Assembly (NCBI GenBank): GCA_027297025.1
Contig: JAPUIM010000306.1
Location: 1 to 10,678 of the forward strand
DNA from: Bacteroidota bacterium
GTDB lineage: Bacteria > Bacteroidota > Bacteroidia > Cytophagales > Cyclobacteriaceae
Length of the DNA stretch: 10,678 nucleotides
Reading direction: 5' to 3'
Part shown: positions 8,170-10,678 of the stretch, one piece after another
Numbering within the stretch: the first letter of the stretch is position 1
How the letters are laid out: each line of letters begins with the position of its first letter
Made by a program: the position numbers and the translations under genes
Notes under the pieces: generated by a model
What the model was told of the DNA's origin: nothing
The model's database searches: none
Seen by the model: only the letters and a program-made list of their open reading frames with translations

Positions 8170-9452
8170 TGAAAGTTGACGTTTTATTGGGTCTGCAGTG
8201 GGGTGATGAAGGGAAAGGAAAAATCGTAGATTATTTAGCCCCAAACTATCAATTTATATCCCGTTTTCAAGGGGGACCCAATGCTGGGCATACCTTGGAA
8301 TTCGATGGCATTAAGCATGTGCTTCACCAAATCCCCTCAGGTGTATTCAGAAAAAACATAACCAACATTATTGGGAATGGCGTGGTGTTGGATCCGGTGA
8401 TTTTCAAAAAAGAGGTCGAAGACCTGACCCAATATAAGATTGATGTCCGGCAGAATTTATTGATCTCAAATCGGGCCCAACTGATTTTACCCACCCATCG
8501 ACTACTGGATGCTGCATATGAAAAGGATAAAGGTGAAGAGAAGATTGGATCAACCTTAAGGGGTATTGGCCCTGCCTATCAAGATAAGATTGCCAGGGTA
8601 GGGTTGAGAACTGGTGATGCTTTGAGAAATGATTTTTTAGATAAGTATCAAAAGTTGGTAGCCAAGCATAGGGACATTCTGAATTATTATCAATTCGACC
8701 ATCAGCTTGAAGAGCTGGAGAAGGAATTTTTTAAAGCCATTGATTTTCTTAAGACTTTTGAAATAGTCAGTACTGAATTTGTGATCAATGATGCCCTGAT
8801 TTCTCAAAGTCCCGTGTTGGCCGAAGGGGCACAAGGCTCTTTGTTGGATATTGATTTTGGTAGTTATCCATTTGTTACTAGTTCCAACACAGTGGCAGCT
8901 GGAGTATGTTCGGGTTTGGGATTGGCACCCAGTAGGGTGGGAAATGTTTTTGGCATTTTCAAAGCTTATTGCACACGGGTAGGAAGTGGTCCCTTCCCCA
9001 CAGAACTGCTGGATCCAGCTGGAGAAAGGATGAGAAAGGAAGGAAATGAATTTGGCGCAACTACCGGTCGTCCTCGCAGATGTGGATGGTTGGATCTTCC
9101 AGCCTTAAAGTATGCTCTGATGATCAATGGAGTTTCACATCTGTGTATGACGAAGGTGGATGTATTAAGCGTATTTGAGGAAATAAAAGTATGTACCCAC
9201 TATCAATTGGAAAATGGTGAAACTGTAAACAGGTTGCCCAATAATTTTGAAAATGAAAATTTAACTCCGGTTTATCGATCTTTTACCGGTTGGAAACAAC
9301 CGATCAATACCTTTAAAGAAGTTTCTGAGTTGCCCTTGGCTTTGTTAGAATACATTGATTTTTTGGAAAAAGAATCGGCAGTACCCATTAGCATTATATC
9401 CATAGGTCCTGACCGAACTCAAACTATTTTGAGAAATGAGGTCTTTGCTTAG
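8169..9452 (+). CDS. purA: Adenylosuccinate synthetase PurA
   Basis: PurA catalyses the GTP-dependent ligation of IMP and aspartate to adenylosuccinate, the first committed step from IMP to AMP, in the cytosol. The 427-residue length is standard. Catalytic D13 lies in WGDEGKGK (11-18) and H41 in GGPNAGHT (35-42), the same numbers as in E. coli. Other landmarks are GSTLRGIGPAYQDKIAR (127-143), including the interface Arg143 that contacts IMP in the dimer, EGAQGSLLDIDFG (219-231), SSNTVAAGV (238-246), TTGRPRRCGWLD (298-309, the aspartate/IMP loop) and TKVDVLS (328-334, guanine recognition). The family is known to be inhibited by (p)ppGpp, which is notable given rel upstream. The ATG shares one base with the stop codon of the STAS gene, so reinitiation is likely. 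No convincing terminator follows immediately; an rRNA promoter starts about 50 bp downstream. Confidence 0.98.
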   Translation: MKVDVLLGLQWGDEGKGKIVDYLAPNYQFISRFQGGPNAGHTLEFDGIKHVLHQIPSGVFRKNITNIIGNGVVLDPVIFKKEVEDLTQYKIDVRQNLLISNRAQLILPTHRLLDAAYEKDKGEEKIGSTLRGIGPAYQDKIARVGLRTGDALRNDFLDKYQKLVAKHRDILNYYQFDHQLEELEKEFFKAIDFLKTFEIVSTEFVINDALISQSPVLAEGAQGSLLDIDFGSYPFVTSSNTVAAGVCSGLGLAPSRVGNVFGIFKAYCTRVGSGPFPTELLDPAGERMRKEGNEFGATTGRPRRCGWLDLPALKYALMINGVSHLCMTKVDVLSVFEEIKVCTHYQLENGETVNRLPNNFENENLTPVYRSFTGWKQPINTFKEVSELPLALLEYIDFLEKESAVPISIISIGPDRTQTILRNEVFA

Positions 9453-9461
9453 CATCATGCT

Positions 9462-9530
9462 CAAAAAAAAAGATTTTCCATAAAAAAGGTTGGAATAGAT
9501 TGTATGGGAAAATAATAGTTAATAATTTTG
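9462..9530 (+). promoter_or_regulatory. rRNA operon promoter with A-rich upstream region
   Basis: The -7 element TAATTTTG (9523-9530) matches TAnnTTTG exactly. ATTG at 9499-9502, 20 bases upstream, fits the -33 element. Two A-tracts (9463-9471 and 9482-9487) lie just upstream, resembling the UP elements of strong rRNA promoters. Transcription should begin around 9537, giving a leader of roughly 220 nt before the 16S. Confidence 0.68.
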
Positions 9531-9561
9531 CAATCCTGTTTTTAGGGAATCGAAAGAAGAG

Positions 9562-9594
9562 GCTGTAGGATCGGGAAGATTTCACAGCGTTTTT
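9562..9594 (+). terminator. Terminator-like hairpin in the rRNA leader
   Basis: GCTGT (9562-9566) pairs with ACAGC (9584-9588). Past one bulged A, GGA (9568-9570) pairs with TTC (9581-9583), giving about 8 bp around a 10-base loop. G and then TTTTT (9590-9594) follow. The layout is that of an intrinsic terminator or attenuator about 25 bases after the predicted rRNA start. It could equally end read-through from purA. Confidence 0.4.
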
Positions 9595-9644
9595 ATTAGA
9601 TAGGGGAAAAGGGCAGGACCAGGGCTGGGAAGAAGCCGGCCAAA

Positions 9645-9657
9645 AGTTCTTTGAATA
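9645..9657 (+). promoter_or_regulatory. boxA-like antitermination element
   Basis: AGTTCTTTGAATA resembles the boxA consensus (E. coli rRNA TGCTCTTTAACA) and lies in the leader between promoter and 16S, where NusB/NusE-dependent antitermination complexes assemble in other bacteria. Its position just after the terminator-like hairpin makes functional sense mainly for downstream structures. The call rests on similarity and position only. Confidence 0.5.
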
Positions 9658-9758
9658 GATGAAGATAGCAAACCGCGATTTATGAGGACCTGTAAAAAGG
9701 AATTCTTATGAGTTGAAAGCCGGGAAGGAATGGTGCAAAAGGCACCGACAAACTATTT

Positions 9759-10678
<920 letters not shown>

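Larger units (their letters stand above)
9531..9758 (+). other. rRNA operon leader region
   Basis: This is the untranslated leader between the predicted rRNA promoter and the 16S 5' end; no gene is visible in it. It contains, in order, a terminator-like hairpin (9562-9594), a purine-rich GC-containing stretch (9601-9640), a boxA-like sequence (9645-9657) and a short hairpin GGTGC-AAAAG-GCACC (9732-9746) just before the 16S. It should also carry the 5' strand of the RNase III processing stem, but the matching 3' strand lies outside the window, so this arm cannot be placed. Confidence 0.6.

Noticed and set aside
9453..9472. AGCAT-C-ATGCT palindrome followed by an A-run after purA, as a terminator
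   Set aside because: The loop is too short for that stem, and an A-run on the + strand is not a U-tract for purA transcripts. The A-run fits better as part of the rRNA upstream region.

Overview
This window is a block of housekeeping genes from a Gram-negative bacterium of the phylum Bacteroidota, probably order Cytophagales. Four lines of evidence point there: the partial 16S rRNA at the right edge has the phylum's sequence style; the protein families look like Bacteroidota versions (ClpP N-terminus, a divergent trigger factor, an RLRD-type Rel synthetase); Shine-Dalgarno sequences are largely absent; and three intergenic regions carry the Bacteroidota sigma-factor signature, a -7 element TAnnTTTG (TACCTTTG, TAATTTTG, TATTTTTG). 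The order-level call is an inference from memory of 16S motifs, not from a search.

Left block (1-1502, + strand): the 3' end of a queD-like 6-carboxytetrahydropterin synthase gene, then lpxB (lipid A disaccharide synthase, TTG start). A strong intrinsic terminator for lpxB lies inside the last codons of the converging clpX gene.

Middle block (1468-5038, - strand): tRNA-Leu(UAG), tig, clpP and clpX, read right to left. The tRNA has its own promoter and terminator. Tig, ClpP and ClpX form the familiar folding and proteolysis cluster: trigger factor binds nascent chains at the ribosome, and ClpX unfolds substrates and feeds them to ClpP. clpP also has its own candidate promoter.

Right block (5064-9452, + strand): rel (bifunctional (p)ppGpp synthetase/hydrolase), a Fur-family metalloregulator, a small STAS-domain protein and purA. 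The last three are packed with ATGA and TAATG stop/start overlaps, so they are probably one translationally coupled unit. PurA is a known (p)ppGpp-inhibited enzyme, so an alarmone enzyme sits just upstream of one of its targets.

Right edge (9453-10678, + strand): an rRNA operon begins. It has an A-rich upstream region, a good promoter, a leader of about 220 nt with a terminator-like hairpin and a boxA-like element, and then the first ~920 nt of 16S rRNA, cut by the window end.

I found no mobile element, CRISPR array, phage gene or defence system, and no convincing undescribed system. The points most worth a second look are regulatory: a terminator embedded in clpX codons, a terminator-like hairpin in the rRNA leader, and the coupled fur-STAS-purA arrangement next to rel.
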